Assembly: GCA_030827515.1 (NCBI GenBank)
Contig: JAUREI010000012.1
Coordinates: 1 to 43,074 of the forward strand
DNA: 43,074 nt
Reading direction: 5' to 3'
DNA from: Prosthecobacter sp.
GTDB taxonomy: Bacteria; Verrucomicrobiota; Verrucomicrobiia; Verrucomicrobiales; Verrucomicrobiaceae
Below the pieces are notes generated by a model. It was not told where the DNA came from. It did not search any database and saw nothing but the letters and a program-made list of their open reading frames with translations. Both the position numbers and the translations under genes were made by a program. Of the stretch, positions 33,441-41,778 are shown one piece after another (positions within the stretch are counted from its first letter, which is position 1; each line of letters starts with the position of its first letter).

Positions 33441-33950
33441 ATGCGCGCCATCGTAACCTTGATCATGGGACTCACGCTCGCCCTCCTTGTGGTCTTCGGG
33501 ATTTTGCTGATGATCCTGGAGACCTTCGTTCCCGGCATGATCGTCGGTGCCATCGGCGCCGTTTGCACCCTCGCCGCGGTCGGCCTGCTTCTTTTTGCCA
33601 AGGAATTCGCCCACTGGAGTGACGCCACCCGTGCCGCCGCGGCCGCCGGTGTCATCCTGCTCACCGTCGCCGTCCTGCTGATCTGGCTGCGCTTTTTTGC
33701 CGTGAAGTTCTGGCGCCACGGATTCACCCTCACCGCTGAAAGCCCGGCCGCGCCCGTCACTGACGACCCGGCCACCGGCGCGCAGGGCATCGCCCTCACC
33801 GACCTGCGCCCGCTGGGTCGCGCCGACTTCGCCGGCCAGCGCCGCGAGGTGCGCTGCGAGGACGGCTTTGCTCCCGCCGGCGCCGCAGTCCGCATCACCG
33901 GCCGTGAACCCGGCAATCTCATCGTTCGACTCAACCCCAGCCCCACCTGA
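33441..33950 (+). CDS. NfeD-like membrane protein
   Basis: 169 residues. Three hydrophobic segments (about 3-24, 30-48 and 63-85) are followed by a short C-terminal OB-fold-type domain ([18 protein letters not shown]...[17 protein letters not shown]), the short form of NfeD. Its stop is 2 nt before floA, and NfeD/flotillin gene pairs are widespread. NfeD proteins are thought to work with flotillins in organising membrane microdomains. The start is taken as the ATG at 33441; the in-frame ATG at 33465 is an alternative and would still keep the first helix. Confidence 0.85.
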   Translation: MRAIVTLIMGLTLALLVVFGILLMILETFVPGMIVGAIGAVCTLAAVGLLLFAKEFAHWSDATRAAAAAGVILLTVAVLLIWLRFFAVKFWRHGFTLTAESPAAPVTDDPATGAQGIALTDLRPLGRADFAGQRREVRCEDGFAPAGAAVRITGREPGNLIVRLNPSPT

Positions 33951-33952
33951 CC

Positions 33953-34969
33953 ATGAACATCAACTTCCAATTTCTCCTTGTCGGAGGCGCGCTCGTTGTC
34001 GCCCTCGTCCTCTTCCTCGTCATCGCCAAATTCTTCAACCTCTGGCTGCGCGCTCTCATCTCCAACGCACCGGTGAGCATCATCAACCTGCTCGCCATGT
34101 ACCTGCGCGGCATCCCCAACGCGATGATCGTCGACTCGCGCATCACCGCGGTGAAGGCCGGGCTGCCCCTTGAAAGCGACCCCCTTGAGGCGCACTTCCT
34201 CGCCGGTGGCGACGTCCAGCACGTCGTGCTTGCCCTGGTCGCCGCCGACAAGGCCGGCATCCCGCTGACCTTTGACCGCGCCTGCGCCATCGACCTCGCC
34301 TGCAAGGGCACCAGCAAGACCGTGCTCGACGCCGTGCGCACCAGCATCAATCCCAGGGTCATCGACTGTCCGAACCAGGAGATGGGCCGAGGCGGCAAGA
34401 TCGACGCCGTCGCCAAGGACGGCATCTCCCTGCGCGTGCGCGCCCGCGTCACCGTGCGCACCAACCTCGAGCGCTTCGTCGGCGGCGCCACCGAGGAAAC
34501 CGTCATCGCCCGCGTCGGCGAGGGCATCGTCTCCTCGATCGGCTCGGCCAACTCCTACAAGGAGGTCATGGAGAACCCCGACAGCATTTCCAAGCTCGTG
34601 CTCGCCAAGGGCGTCGACGCTGGCACCGCCTTCGAGATCCTGTCGATCGACATCGCCGACATCGACGTCGGCGAGAACGTCGGCGCCAAGCTGCAGACCG
34701 AACAGGCCGAGGCCGACAAGAAGATCGCCCAGGCCAACGCCGAAATGCGCCGCGCCGCCGCCGTCGCCCTCGAGCAGGAAATGTCCGCCCGCACCCAGGA
34801 GATGCGCGCCCGCGTCGTCGAGGCCGAAGCCCAGGTCCCCTTGGCCATGGCCGAGGCCTTCCGCAGCGGCAACCTCGGCATCATGGACTACGCCCGCTTC
34901 CGCAACCTCAGTGCCGACACCGAGATGCGCAGCAAGATCGCCGGCGGCACCGACGCGCAGGCGGAGTGA
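33953..34969 (+). CDS. floA: Flotillin-like protein FloA
   Basis: 338 residues. A membrane-embedded N-terminal hydrophobic hairpin (about 8-35) is followed by the SPFH/flotillin domain. Family stretches include [47 protein letters not shown] and [31 protein letters not shown]. The C-terminal coiled coil (about 240-310) is rich in Glu/Ala/Gln ([18 protein letters not shown]). It matches the UPF0365/YqfA group of bacterial flotillins at full length. These proteins scaffold membrane microdomains and influence fluidity and protein complexes. Directly preceded by its usual partner nfeD. Confidence 0.95.
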   Translation: MNINFQFLLVGGALVVALVLFLVIAKFFNLWLRALISNAPVSIINLLAMYLRGIPNAMIVDSRITAVKAGLPLESDPLEAHFLAGGDVQHVVLALVAADKAGIPLTFDRACAIDLACKGTSKTVLDAVRTSINPRVIDCPNQEMGRGGKIDAVAKDGISLRVRARVTVRTNLERFVGGATEETVIARVGEGIVSSIGSANSYKEVMENPDSISKLVLAKGVDAGTAFEILSIDIADIDVGENVGAKLQTEQAEADKKIAQANAEMRRAAAVALEQEMSARTQEMRARVVEAEAQVPLAMAEAFRSGNLGIMDYARFRNLSADTEMRSKIAGGTDAQAE

Positions 34970-35024
34970 GGGCAGGGGAGACACGACCTCCTGGACTGAA
35001 GGCATGTGAGCACCCTGCACTCCC

Positions 35025-35405
35025 ATGATTGAGATTCCTTAATTCAGCGCCGACGAACTGAAGGACATCATCCAACGGTTTGGCCGGGAGGGTGTTCCCC
35101 TGGATTTCACGGGGGTGACGACCAGCGTCAACGGTCATCGCGGTGTCACGCAGTATCTGCTACAGGTCGAGGAGGAGGATCTGGTGCGGAGCCTGAGCCT
35201 GCTGATCGAGCTTTATGGCATCGCCCCGGAATTGACCGAGCCCTACGAGGGGCCCTGTCCCGCCTGCGAGACGGACGTCAAGGGCGCGGTGGAGTGTCCG
35301 GATTGCGGACTTTCCCTGTCGGTGGGCACGCCCGAGGCAAGCAGGCAGCATCCCTTCTACGCCTTCCTGGAAAGCAAGGGGCTGCTGCCGAATGCAGCGC
35401 CATGA
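35025..35405 (+). pseudogene. Zinc-ribbon protein gene with an in-frame stop at codon 6
   Basis: From the ATG at 35025 the frame reads MIEIP, a TAA stop (35040-35042), then FSADELKDIIQRFGREGVPL and continues open to TGA at 35405. The downstream part has a DUF2007-like region (YLLQVEEEDLVRSLSLLIELYGI) and a zinc ribbon, CPAC-x12-CPDC. One base change (CAA to TAA, for example) would explain the break. A shorter protein could start at GTG 35115 (96 residues) and would keep the zinc ribbon. Either the gene was recently inactivated, it uses the later start, or the base is a sequencing error. The TGA overlaps the ATG of the next gene (ATGA). Confidence 0.55.
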
Positions 35406-35794
35406 TGAAAGCACGCTACTGGTGCACAGGCATTGGTTTGGTCATCCTCGCGTGGCTATTTCTCATCTCTCCGCGTCGTGACGCTGAGTTTGCACTGGGA
35501 TTGAAATGGCTGCCTTGGTCAGCCCGAAATGTGCTCGTAAGCGTGGATGCATGGACGGATTATGGGGTCAAAGGCTACATCGAGCTTTCGCCCACGGATT
35601 GTGAGCGAATCTTGAGTTTGCGGCAGTATGAGCGTGAAGATCATCCTGGAAGGCCAATTGACATTCCTGAGCTGCTTGACGGCAGTAGGCGTTTTTCAAC
35701 AACCACCTTTCGATGGAGCGACGGAACTGCACAGGCGACGCTCGAAGTCGACTCCAGCCGATCCTGGATTCACTTTAGCTACGCGACCGATTGA
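35402..35794 (+). CDS. Hypothetical membrane-anchored protein, lower GC than its surroundings
   Basis: 130 residues, no recognised family. One N-terminal hydrophobic helix (about 7-22) could be a signal anchor, followed by a soluble domain with WTDYGVKGYIELSPTDCERIL and a C-terminal beta-rich part (STTTFRWSDGTAQATLEVDSS). Base composition is visibly lower in GC (near 50 percent by eye) than the flanking genes, and codons ending in A or T are common. This suggests recent acquisition or relaxed selection. It starts within the stop codon of the broken zinc-ribbon gene; ATG 35405 is the alternative start. Confidence 0.6.
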   Translation: MMKARYWCTGIGLVILAWLFLISPRRDAEFALGLKWLPWSARNVLVSVDAWTDYGVKGYIELSPTDCERILSLRQYEREDHPGRPIDIPELLDGSRRFSTTTFRWSDGTAQATLEVDSSRSWIHFSYATD

Positions 35795-35866
35795 GTTGGA
35801 AGGTTTGCTGTTCCGACAGTTTTGAGTTCAGGGCATCCAAAGCACGCTCGGATGGGTGCCCCATAT

Positions 35867-35891
35867 CCTTCTTCCTTATCCCTTCTTCCTT
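35867..35891. repeat. Short pyrimidine direct repeat
   Basis: CCTTCTTCCTT occurs at 35867-35877 and again at 35881-35891, in a C/T-rich stretch upstream of the isomerase gene. The intergenic region 35795-35945 also has an imperfect GGGCATCC/GGATGGGTGCCC hairpin (35831-35862). Nothing else is seen there. Confidence 0.5.
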
Positions 35892-35945
35892 CCCACCCCA
35901 ACTCCCCCTTGACGGCCAGCCTCTGAACGCGTTGCGGTACAGCCG

Positions 35946-36785
35946 ATGAACGACCTGCGCCGCCTCTGCCTGCACACGATCACGACCAAGCCCTGGGACA
36001 CGGAGACTTGCATCGCCAAGTATGCGGCGGCGGGCCTCGGCGGCATCACGTTCTGGCGCTACAATCTCGAGGGGCGCGACCCGGCGACCGTCGGCCGACA
36101 GGCCCGCGAGGCGGGCTTGGACATTGTCAGCCTGTGCCGTGGTGGCTTTTTTCCCTCGGCCACGGCGGCCGGCCGGCAGGCGGCGATTGACGACAACCGA
36201 CGCTGCATCGCCGAGGCGCAGGCCTTGGGCGCGCCGCTGATCGTGCTGGTCTGTGGAGCGGTGCCGGGACAGTCGCTGGCGGAGTCGCGCAGGCAGATTG
36301 CCGATGGCATCGCCGCCGTGCTGCCCGAGGCCGAGGCGGCCGGGGTCAGGCTGGCCATCGAGCCGCTGCACCCGATGTATGCCGACGACCGCAGCGCGGT
36401 GAACACGATGCGCCAGGCCAATGAGATCTGCGACGTGCTGGGCTCGCCGCGCATGCTTGGCATCGCCGCCGACGTCTACCACATCTGGTGGGATCCGGAA
36501 CTTGAGGCGCAGATCGCGCTGTCGGCCGAGAAGGACCGGTTGTTTGCCTACCATCTCTGCGACTGGAAAACGCCGACGACCGACCTGCTCAACGACCGCG
36601 GACTGATGGGCGAGGGCTGCATCCCGATCCGGGAGATCAGCCGCTGGGTGGAATCGGCGGGATTCGCCGGTCTGCATGAGGTTGAAATCTTCTCGACCCG
36701 CTACTGGGCGATGGATCAGGACGATTGGCTGGGCCGCGTCGTGCAGGCGTATCGGGAACTGGGCGACATTCCTGCTGGCGCATGA
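35946..36785 (+). CDS. Sugar phosphate isomerase/epimerase-like TIM-barrel protein
   Basis: 279 residues of the xylose-isomerase-like (AP_endonuc_2) TIM-barrel family. The expected divalent-metal quartet is visible: Glu139 (AIEPLHP), Asp176 (AADVYHIWWDP), His203 (AYHLCDW) and Glu247 (HEVEIFS). Such proteins isomerise or epimerise sugars or inositols; the substrate is not evident. The gene is 27 nt before the Agl23-like gene. TTGACG at 35909-35914 may be a -35 box, but no matching -10 at standard spacing was found. Confidence 0.85.
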   Translation: MNDLRRLCLHTITTKPWDTETCIAKYAAAGLGGITFWRYNLEGRDPATVGRQAREAGLDIVSLCRGGFFPSATAAGRQAAIDDNRRCIAEAQALGAPLIVLVCGAVPGQSLAESRRQIADGIAAVLPEAEAAGVRLAIEPLHPMYADDRSAVNTMRQANEICDVLGSPRMLGIAADVYHIWWDPELEAQIALSAEKDRLFAYHLCDWKTPTTDLLNDRGLMGEGCIPIREISRWVESAGFAGLHEVEIFSTRYWAMDQDDWLGRVVQAYRELGDIPAGA

Positions 36786-36803
36786 GGCGGGGTTCGCCAT
36801 GGT

Positions 36804-38519
36804 ATGGCCCCCATGTCCCCGCGCAAAGAAGCCGTCTTTCCGCTGCTGCCCTGCCTCGTGCTGGCGGTGCTGGCGCTGATGCTGGGCGGGTTCTACCGGC
36901 TGCCGGGTCTGGAGCGGCGCATCATGCACACCGACGAGGCGGTGCTGGGCGTCAAGCTGGCCGACTACGTCAACAGCGGCCACTTTGAGTATGATCGCAC
37001 GGATTACCACGGACCGGGCCTGCACCAGGTTGCGCGCTTCTGGGGCGGGCTGACCGGATGGGGCGATTCCAATTCCTGGACCGAGGCCGATCTGCGCCGG
37101 GTGACCGTGGTCTGCGGCCTGCTGGTCCTGTTTCTGACCCTTGGCTTTGCCGATGTGCTGGGGCGCCTGGGCACGGCGCTGGCGCTGCTGCTGACGGCGG
37201 TGTCCCCAATGATGGTGTATTTCAGTCGCTACTTCATCATGGAGATGCTGCTGGTTCTGCTGGTCGGCGTCATGCTGCTGGCCTTCTGGCGTTATTCCCA
37301 GGGAGGCTCGCGGTTCTGGCTGCTCGTGGGTGGTGCTGCGCTCGGCTTCCAACACGCGACCAAGGAGACCTTCATCCTCAACTTGGGGGCCGCGTTTTGC
37401 GGCTGGCTCGCGGTGCAGCTCTTGTTCGGCGGATTTGCCCCGCGCAAAGGAACCGGCCTGAGTCTTGCCGGTGCGCGCCCCCGAAACCGGCCGCGCCGTC
37501 CCTGGCTGTGGGCGTTGGTGCCGGCCGTGCTCGTGTCGGTGGCTTCCTACTCCGGGGGCTTTCGCGACTGGGGTGCGGTCTGGGACAGCCTGATGACCTA
37601 TGTCGACTACTTCCAGCGCGGGCAGGGCAGCGGACATGAAAAGCCCTGGCACTACTACCTGACCCTGATTTTCTGGCGGCGCGACACCCTGGTGTGGAGC
37701 GAGGCGATGATCGGAGGCTTGGCCCTGCTCGGCATGGCGCATGCCTTCTTCGGTCAGCACCGCCGGCCGGAACGGCAGGTCTTCCTGGTTTTCCTGACCG
37801 TTTATGCGGTCGCCCTGTTCGGGGTCTATTCGCTGATCCGCTACAAGACCCCGTGGTCGATCCTCAGCGGTCAGCATGCCCTGATCCTGCTGGCCGGTGC
37901 CGGTGGCGCGGCGCTTTGGTCCTGGTTGCCCGGCCTGCTCACCCGCGGGGTGTTCCATGTCCTCATCGCGCTCGGTGCCTACCATCTCTGCGGGCAGACG
38001 ATGCGTCTGACCGGCACCCATGCGAATCCGCAGTTCGAGTATTCGGCCGACCCGCGCAATCCCTACGTTTATTCGCACACCTCGAAGAGCCTGCGTCGCC
38101 TGCTCGACGAGGTGCAGGCCTATGTGGGCGATCGCGCGGCCACGACGCGGATCCAGGTCGTGCAGGCGGATGCCGGCTGGCCGCTGCCCTGGTATTGGCG
38201 GGCCTGGCCGAAGGTGGGGTATCCGACCACCGTGCCGGACAGGATGAATGCCGATGTCATTGTCACCGACGGCGAATTTCATCAGGCTGTGGCCGACAAG
38301 CTGCACCTCGAGGATTACGACGTGCGCTCGCCCTACGGCTTGCGGCCCGGGGTGATGCTGTCGCTCTTCCTGCGCAAGCAGACCCCGGCCACTGCGGCTC
38401 CGGTGGCGCCGACCCCGATGCCGGCCTTGTCCGCGCCGGTCGAGCCGGGTGGGACGCTGAACGTGCCGCCGGCGTTTTCGCCGACCCTGCCGCCGCTGCC
38501 GGGCGTGCCGCCGCCATGA
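36804..38519 (+). CDS. Agl23-like (TIGR03663) polytopic membrane protein, glycosyltransferase-39-like
   Basis: 571 residues. About ten or more transmembrane helices follow an N-terminal acidic motif, MHTDEAVLG (Asp44-Glu45), typical of lipid-linked-sugar-using GT-C glycosyltransferases. YDRTDYHGPGLH, SRYFIMEMLL, HATKETF and YKTPWS are characteristic of TIGR03663, called flippase activity-associated protein Agl23. A soluble C-terminal domain ends in a Pro-rich tail (about 535-571). It likely transfers or helps export a sugar at the membrane. Alternative start ATG 36813. Its TGA overlaps the apbE start (ATGA). Confidence 0.8.
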   Translation: MAPMSPRKEAVFPLLPCLVLAVLALMLGGFYRLPGLERRIMHTDEAVLGVKLADYVNSGHFEYDRTDYHGPGLHQVARFWGGLTGWGDSNSWTEADLRRVTVVCGLLVLFLTLGFADVLGRLGTALALLLTAVSPMMVYFSRYFIMEMLLVLLVGVMLLAFWRYSQGGSRFWLLVGGAALGFQHATKETFILNLGAAFCGWLAVQLLFGGFAPRKGTGLSLAGARPRNRPRRPWLWALVPAVLVSVASYSGGFRDWGAVWDSLMTYVDYFQRGQGSGHEKPWHYYLTLIFWRRDTLVWSEAMIGGLALLGMAHAFFGQHRRPERQVFLVFLTVYAVALFGVYSLIRYKTPWSILSGQHALILLAGAGGAALWSWLPGLLTRGVFHVLIALGAYHLCGQTMRLTGTHANPQFEYSADPRNPYVYSHTSKSLRRLLDEVQAYVGDRAATTRIQVVQADAGWPLPWYWRAWPKVGYPTTVPDRMNADVIVTDGEFHQAVADKLHLEDYDVRSPYGLRPGVMLSLFLRKQTPATAAPVAPTPMPALSAPVEPGGTLNVPPAFSPTLPPLPGVPPP

Positions 38520-39352
38520 TCCACCGCTTTGAGCAGCACGCCATGGCGACCGCCTTCGAGGTGATTCTCGCGGGCGACGATCCCCTCTACGCCGCGCAGG
38601 CCGCCGAGGCGGTGTTCAGCGAGATTCAGCGGTTGGAGGACGAATTGAGCCGGTTTCGGCCGACCAGCGACATCTGGCGGCTGTCGCAGTTGCGTGCGGG
38701 GGAGAGTCTGAATGTCTCGCTGGCCGTCTGGGACTGCCTCTGCCTGGCCAAGGCCATGCATGCCGAGACCGGGGGCGCATTCGACATCACCGTGGGGCCG
38801 CTCATGCACCTGTGGCGCGCCGAGGACGGCAGCCTGCGCGAGCCGGCTCCCGAGTTTCTGGAAAAAGCGCGCGGAGCGGTGGGCTCCCATCTCTTCGAGC
38901 TTGATGAGGATGGCTTCAAGGTCACGGTTCGTGCCGACCACATGGTTTTTGACCTCGGGGGTTTGGGCAAGGGCTACGCGCTCGATCAGGCGGCGGTCCT
39001 GCTCGGCGAATGGAGCGTGGCCGACGCCCTGCTCAATGCCGGTGACAGCACGCTCCTGGCCATGGGCAACGCCCCCGGCGAGCAGGGGTGGACCATCACC
39101 CTGGCTGAGGGGGCGCAGGCGCTGACCCTGCAGGACAGCGCCGTCAGTGGCAGCGGTTTTCAGGTCAAGGGCGCCCATTTGATGGATCCACGCACCCTGC
39201 GGCCCCTGCAGGTGCGTCCCCAGCGCAGCTTTGCGCAGGCGCCTGCGGCGGCGTTGTCGGATGCCCTGTCGACGGCGTTTGCCGTGCTGGAGCCGGAAGC
39301 GATTCACGCCCTGTGCGCACGTCACCCGGGCGTGGTCTGGTTGGAGGTGTGA
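38516..39352 (+). CDS. apbE: FAD:protein FMN transferase
   Basis: 278 residues. ApbE proteins attach FMN covalently to a Thr or Ser of target proteins, such as NqrB/NqrC, RnfG/RnfD or other FMN-binding domain proteins. Motifs include ATAFEV (about 11-16), DELSRFRPTSDI (42-53), FDITVGPL (89-96), FDLGGLGKGYALD, LNAGDSTL and the C-terminal HLMDPRTLRPL with LSDALSTAFAVL. No signal peptide is apparent, so it may act in the cytoplasm or need another route. No NQR, RNF or FMN-binding-domain target is encoded nearby. It is coupled to the preceding gene through an ATGA overlap and converges with nuoG after 24 nt. Confidence 0.9.
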   Translation: MIHRFEQHAMATAFEVILAGDDPLYAAQAAEAVFSEIQRLEDELSRFRPTSDIWRLSQLRAGESLNVSLAVWDCLCLAKAMHAETGGAFDITVGPLMHLWRAEDGSLREPAPEFLEKARGAVGSHLFELDEDGFKVTVRADHMVFDLGGLGKGYALDQAAVLLGEWSVADALLNAGDSTLLAMGNAPGEQGWTITLAEGAQALTLQDSAVSGSGFQVKGAHLMDPRTLRPLQVRPQRSFAQAPAAALSDALSTAFAVLEPEAIHALCARHPGVVWLEV

Positions 39353-39376
39353 CGGGGTTGCGCGACAGGCCGGCCG

Positions 39377-41101
39377 TCAGCCGACGATGAGACCCTTGGC
39401 GCGGCGCTCCTTCTCGCGTTCGAGCAGCGGCACCTTTTCCTCGGTCTCGACCACCGGCACGCCGAGGCCGCCAATGCCGTCAAAGGTCAGGCCCTTCAGG
39501 CAGGCGATCTCGCTGGCGAGGCGGGTGAAGACGTCGGCGGCGCTGTCCGGACCCGACTCACCGCCGCAGGCGGCGACGAGGTCGCGCAGGATGGCAAGGG
39601 TGTCGCGGGCGTTGCCGGGGCTCTGGATGGCCTTGTTGAGGCGCTGCAGGCGGCCGGTGACGTTGATCATGCTGCCGTCCTTTTCCGCGTAGGAGTTGCC
39701 GGGAAGAACCGCGTGGGCGTAATCGGCGGCGGCGTGGGCGAGGATGTGCAGGGAGACGAAGTAGCCGGCCTTTTCGAGTTCGCGCGCCTCGAAGCCGGCC
39801 TTGAGCAGGTCCTCGCCAAGGGCGATGACCAGCTTGAGACGACCGCGGCCGAGCAGTTCACGGATGCCTTCAAGCATCGCGCCGGGCTTCTGGATGCCGA
39901 GGATGTGGCGGACACCGAGGCTGTTCGGGTTGAGGTCGTCGGCACGCAGGTAGCCGTCGGCCCCGCCGGTGCGCGGCACGACGTCGAGGTTGTCGGTGCC
40001 GAGGGTGTCGGCCAGCTTGCGAACGTAGTGCAGTTCCTCGTTGGTGGAACGGGCGCTGGCGACGATGGCGATCTCCTCGCCCTTGAGGCCGCGCGCGGCC
40101 TCGGCGATGGCCTGCAGGGTTTCGGTCCACTTGGCGGTCTCGTGACGGCCGGCCTTCTTCAGCAGGGGATCGGTGAGGCGGAACTCGCTGTTGACGAAGT
40201 GGAAGTCGAGACGGCCCTGGTCGCACATCCAGTTCGAGTTGACGTCGTTGTTCTCGCGAGGGGTCTGGCGGAACAGCGTGTTGCCACGCGCGCCGATGAC
40301 CGTGTTGCAGCCGCGACCGCACTTCGTGCAGAGGCTGTCAGTTTCACTGAGGAACCAGACGCGCTGCTGGAAGCGGAAGTCGGTGCTGGTGAGGGCGCCA
40401 ACCGGGCAGATGTCGACCGTGTTGAGGGAGTAATTGTTCTCCAGACGCTTGCCGGGATGCACCGCCAGGGTTGTGTAGCTGCCGCGCTCGGTGAAGCCGA
40501 GCACCGGGTCGTCGGCGATCTCGGCGGTGAAGCGGATGCAGCGGCTGCACATGATGCAGCGCTCGTCGTCAAGGCGGACACGCGGCCCGATGTCGACGTT
40601 CTTCGGTTTCTTGACCTTGTTTTCGCGGAAGCGGCTCTCGCCCTTGCCGTGCTCGACGCTGAATTCCTGCAGGCGGCATTCGCCGGCCTGGTCGCAGATC
40701 GGGCAGTCGAGCGGGTGATTGATGAGCAGGAACTCCATCACGCCCTTGCGGCATTCCTGGGTGAGGATGGAGTCGGTGCGGATGCCCATGCCCTCGGCGA
40801 CCGTGTTGGCGCAGGCGATGACCGGGCGCGGCATCCAGCCGATCTTCGGCATGCCGTGCTCGTCCTTCTCCGGCTCCTGGCCCGGTTGCGGGCGCGGCGG
40901 CATGCCCATTTCCACCAGACACATGCGGCAGTTGCCGGGGCTGGTCAGCTTCGGGTGATAGCAGTAATGCGGCACCTCCTTCCTGGCCTGCTTGCAGGCC
41001 TCAATCATGCGCGTGCCCTTGGGGAACTTGTGCCAGACGCCATCGATCTGCACGTTCACCAGGTCGACAGGCGGGGGCGCGGCGGGGGCGGGGGTGGACA
41101 T
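39377..41101 (-). CDS. nuoG: NADH-quinone oxidoreductase subunit G, compact form
   Basis: 574 residues, shorter than the roughly 900 of Escherichia coli NuoG. Fe-S ligands are visible in order: [2Fe-2S] Cys47, Cys58, Cys61 and Cys97; His129-x3-Cys133, Cys136, Cys142 (His/Cys-type 4Fe-4S); Cys182, Cys185, Cys188 and Cys232; and an extra N7-type site Cys258, Cys261, Cys265, Cys293. The spacing from Cys61 to Cys97 is widened by a Pro/Glu-rich insert. The remainder is a truncated molybdopterin-oxidoreductase-like domain. It carries electrons from NuoF toward quinone in complex I. No other nuo gene is adjacent. A CRP/FNR-type site and promoter precede it. Confidence 0.93.
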   Translation of the reverse strand: MSTPAPAAPPPVDLVNVQIDGVWHKFPKGTRMIEACKQARKEVPHYCYHPKLTSPGNCRMCLVEMGMPPRPQPGQEPEKDEHGMPKIGWMPRPVIACANTVAEGMGIRTDSILTQECRKGVMEFLLINHPLDCPICDQAGECRLQEFSVEHGKGESRFRENKVKKPKNVDIGPRVRLDDERCIMCSRCIRFTAEIADDPVLGFTERGSYTTLAVHPGKRLENNYSLNTVDICPVGALTSTDFRFQQRVWFLSETDSLCTKCGRGCNTVIGARGNTLFRQTPRENNDVNSNWMCDQGRLDFHFVNSEFRLTDPLLKKAGRHETAKWTETLQAIAEAARGLKGEEIAIVASARSTNEELHYVRKLADTLGTDNLDVVPRTGGADGYLRADDLNPNSLGVRHILGIQKPGAMLEGIRELLGRGRLKLVIALGEDLLKAGFEARELEKAGYFVSLHILAHAAADYAHAVLPGNSYAEKDGSMINVTGRLQRLNKAIQSPGNARDTLAILRDLVAACGGESGPDSAADVFTRLASEIACLKGLTFDGIGGLGVPVVETEEKVPLLEREKERRAKGLIVG

Positions 41102-41125
41102 GGGTCAAAAAAAGAGGGTTCGCCG

Positions 41126-41153
41126 ATTATCGGAGCCGTGGCAGGTGCGGCAA
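41126..41153 (-). promoter_or_regulatory. Predicted nuoG promoter
   Basis: On the minus strand, TTGCCG (41148-41153), a 16-nt spacer and GATAAT (41126-41131). Transcription would start near 41119, giving a leader of about 18 nt that contains CTCTTTTTTTGA just before the ATG. Confidence 0.55.
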
Positions 41154-41160
41154 CCCGAAT

Positions 41161-41178
41161 TTGTGAAAAATTTCACAA
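41161..41178. promoter_or_regulatory. CRP/FNR-type palindromic operator upstream of nuoG
   Basis: TTGTGAAA (41161-41168), AA, TTTCACAA (41171-41178): a perfect 8-bp inverted repeat with TGTGA-N6-TCACA. It matches the site upstream of actE except for the central two bases. It lies about 7 bp upstream of the predicted nuoG -35 box, centred near -50 from the predicted start. The gap 41179-41296 otherwise holds only a GCCCGG/CCGGGC hairpin. Confidence 0.75.
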
Positions 41179-41296
41179 GCCGGACGGCAACGCCCGGCAG
41201 GCGGTCCCGGGCACACCGGCCGGAAGTCGTGCTGACAGGAGACAGACCCTCCCCCCCAGCGCGACCTGCAGCAGGGCGGGGCGATCAGGCGGCGGG

Positions 41297-41677
41297 TCAC
41301 TTCTTGACCGGTTTGCCGGCGGCCTCCCATTCGCCGAAGCCTTCGTTCATGTGGTAGATCTGCGGGAAACCGACCTGTTCAAGCACGGGCAGGGAGCGAC
41401 CGCTGCGACCGCCGCCCTGGCAGTGGACAAGTACCGGCTTGGCGGTGTCGAGCTTCTTCACCTGGGCGGCGAAGTTGTCGCCGTTGAAGTCGATGTTCAA
41501 CGCGCCCTCGATGTGCCCCTCCTGGAATTCCTCCGCGGTGCGCACGTCGAGCACGAGGACCTTGCCCTCCTGAATGAGCTTTTGCGCCTCGTTCACCGAG
41601 ACATCCTTGGGTTTGTCCGCGGCGGGCAGGGCGGTGGCGAGGGAGACGAGGGCGAGCAGGAAGGCGAGGCGGTTCAT
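41297..41677 (-). CDS. Periplasmic rhodanese-like protein
   Basis: 126 residues. A Sec signal peptide (hydrophobic about 4-19, probable cleavage after ALPAA) precedes a single rhodanese domain with LVLDVRTAEEFQEGHIEGALNI (about 41-62) and the active-site loop Cys86-Gln-Gly-Gly-Gly-Arg-Ser. The domain binds sulfane sulfur on Cys86; the physiological donor and acceptor are unknown. It lies 195 bp upstream of nuoG on the same strand, with the nuoG promoter between them. TTGACA (41709-41714, minus strand) is a likely -35 box, but its -10 is weak. Confidence 0.88.
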   Translation of the reverse strand: MNRLAFLLALVSLATALPAADKPKDVSVNEAQKLIQEGKVLVLDVRTAEEFQEGHIEGALNIDFNGDNFAAQVKKLDTAKPVLVHCQGGGRSGRSLPVLEQVGFPQIYHMNEGFGEWEAAGKPVKK

Positions 41678-41740
41678 GGGGAATCCAACGAAGAATCGCG
41701 GCGACTCCTGTCAAGGCGGCGGATTGCGCCGAAAATGCCT

Positions 41741-41769
41741 TTGGCAGGCCGCGCATCCGCCACTACCTT
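41741..41769 (+). promoter_or_regulatory. Predicted serS promoter
   Basis: TTGGCA (41741-41746), a 17-nt spacer and TACCTT (41764-41769). The -10 ends 9 nt before the serS ATG, so the transcript should be leaderless or have only two or three leader nucleotides. Confidence 0.45.
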
Positions 41770-41778
41770 GCCGGCTCT

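Noticed and set aside
31856-35026. A 1056-codon minus-strand frame opposite DUF1501, NfeD and FloA
   Set aside because: The translation is rich in Gly, Ala, Asp and His without domain character, and the plus-strand genes are clear family members.
35867-35891. The CCTTCTTCCTT repeat as a CRISPR or mobile-element trace
   Set aside because: Only two short copies with a 3-nt spacer, no terminal inverted repeats and no transposase; probably simple pyrimidine sequence.
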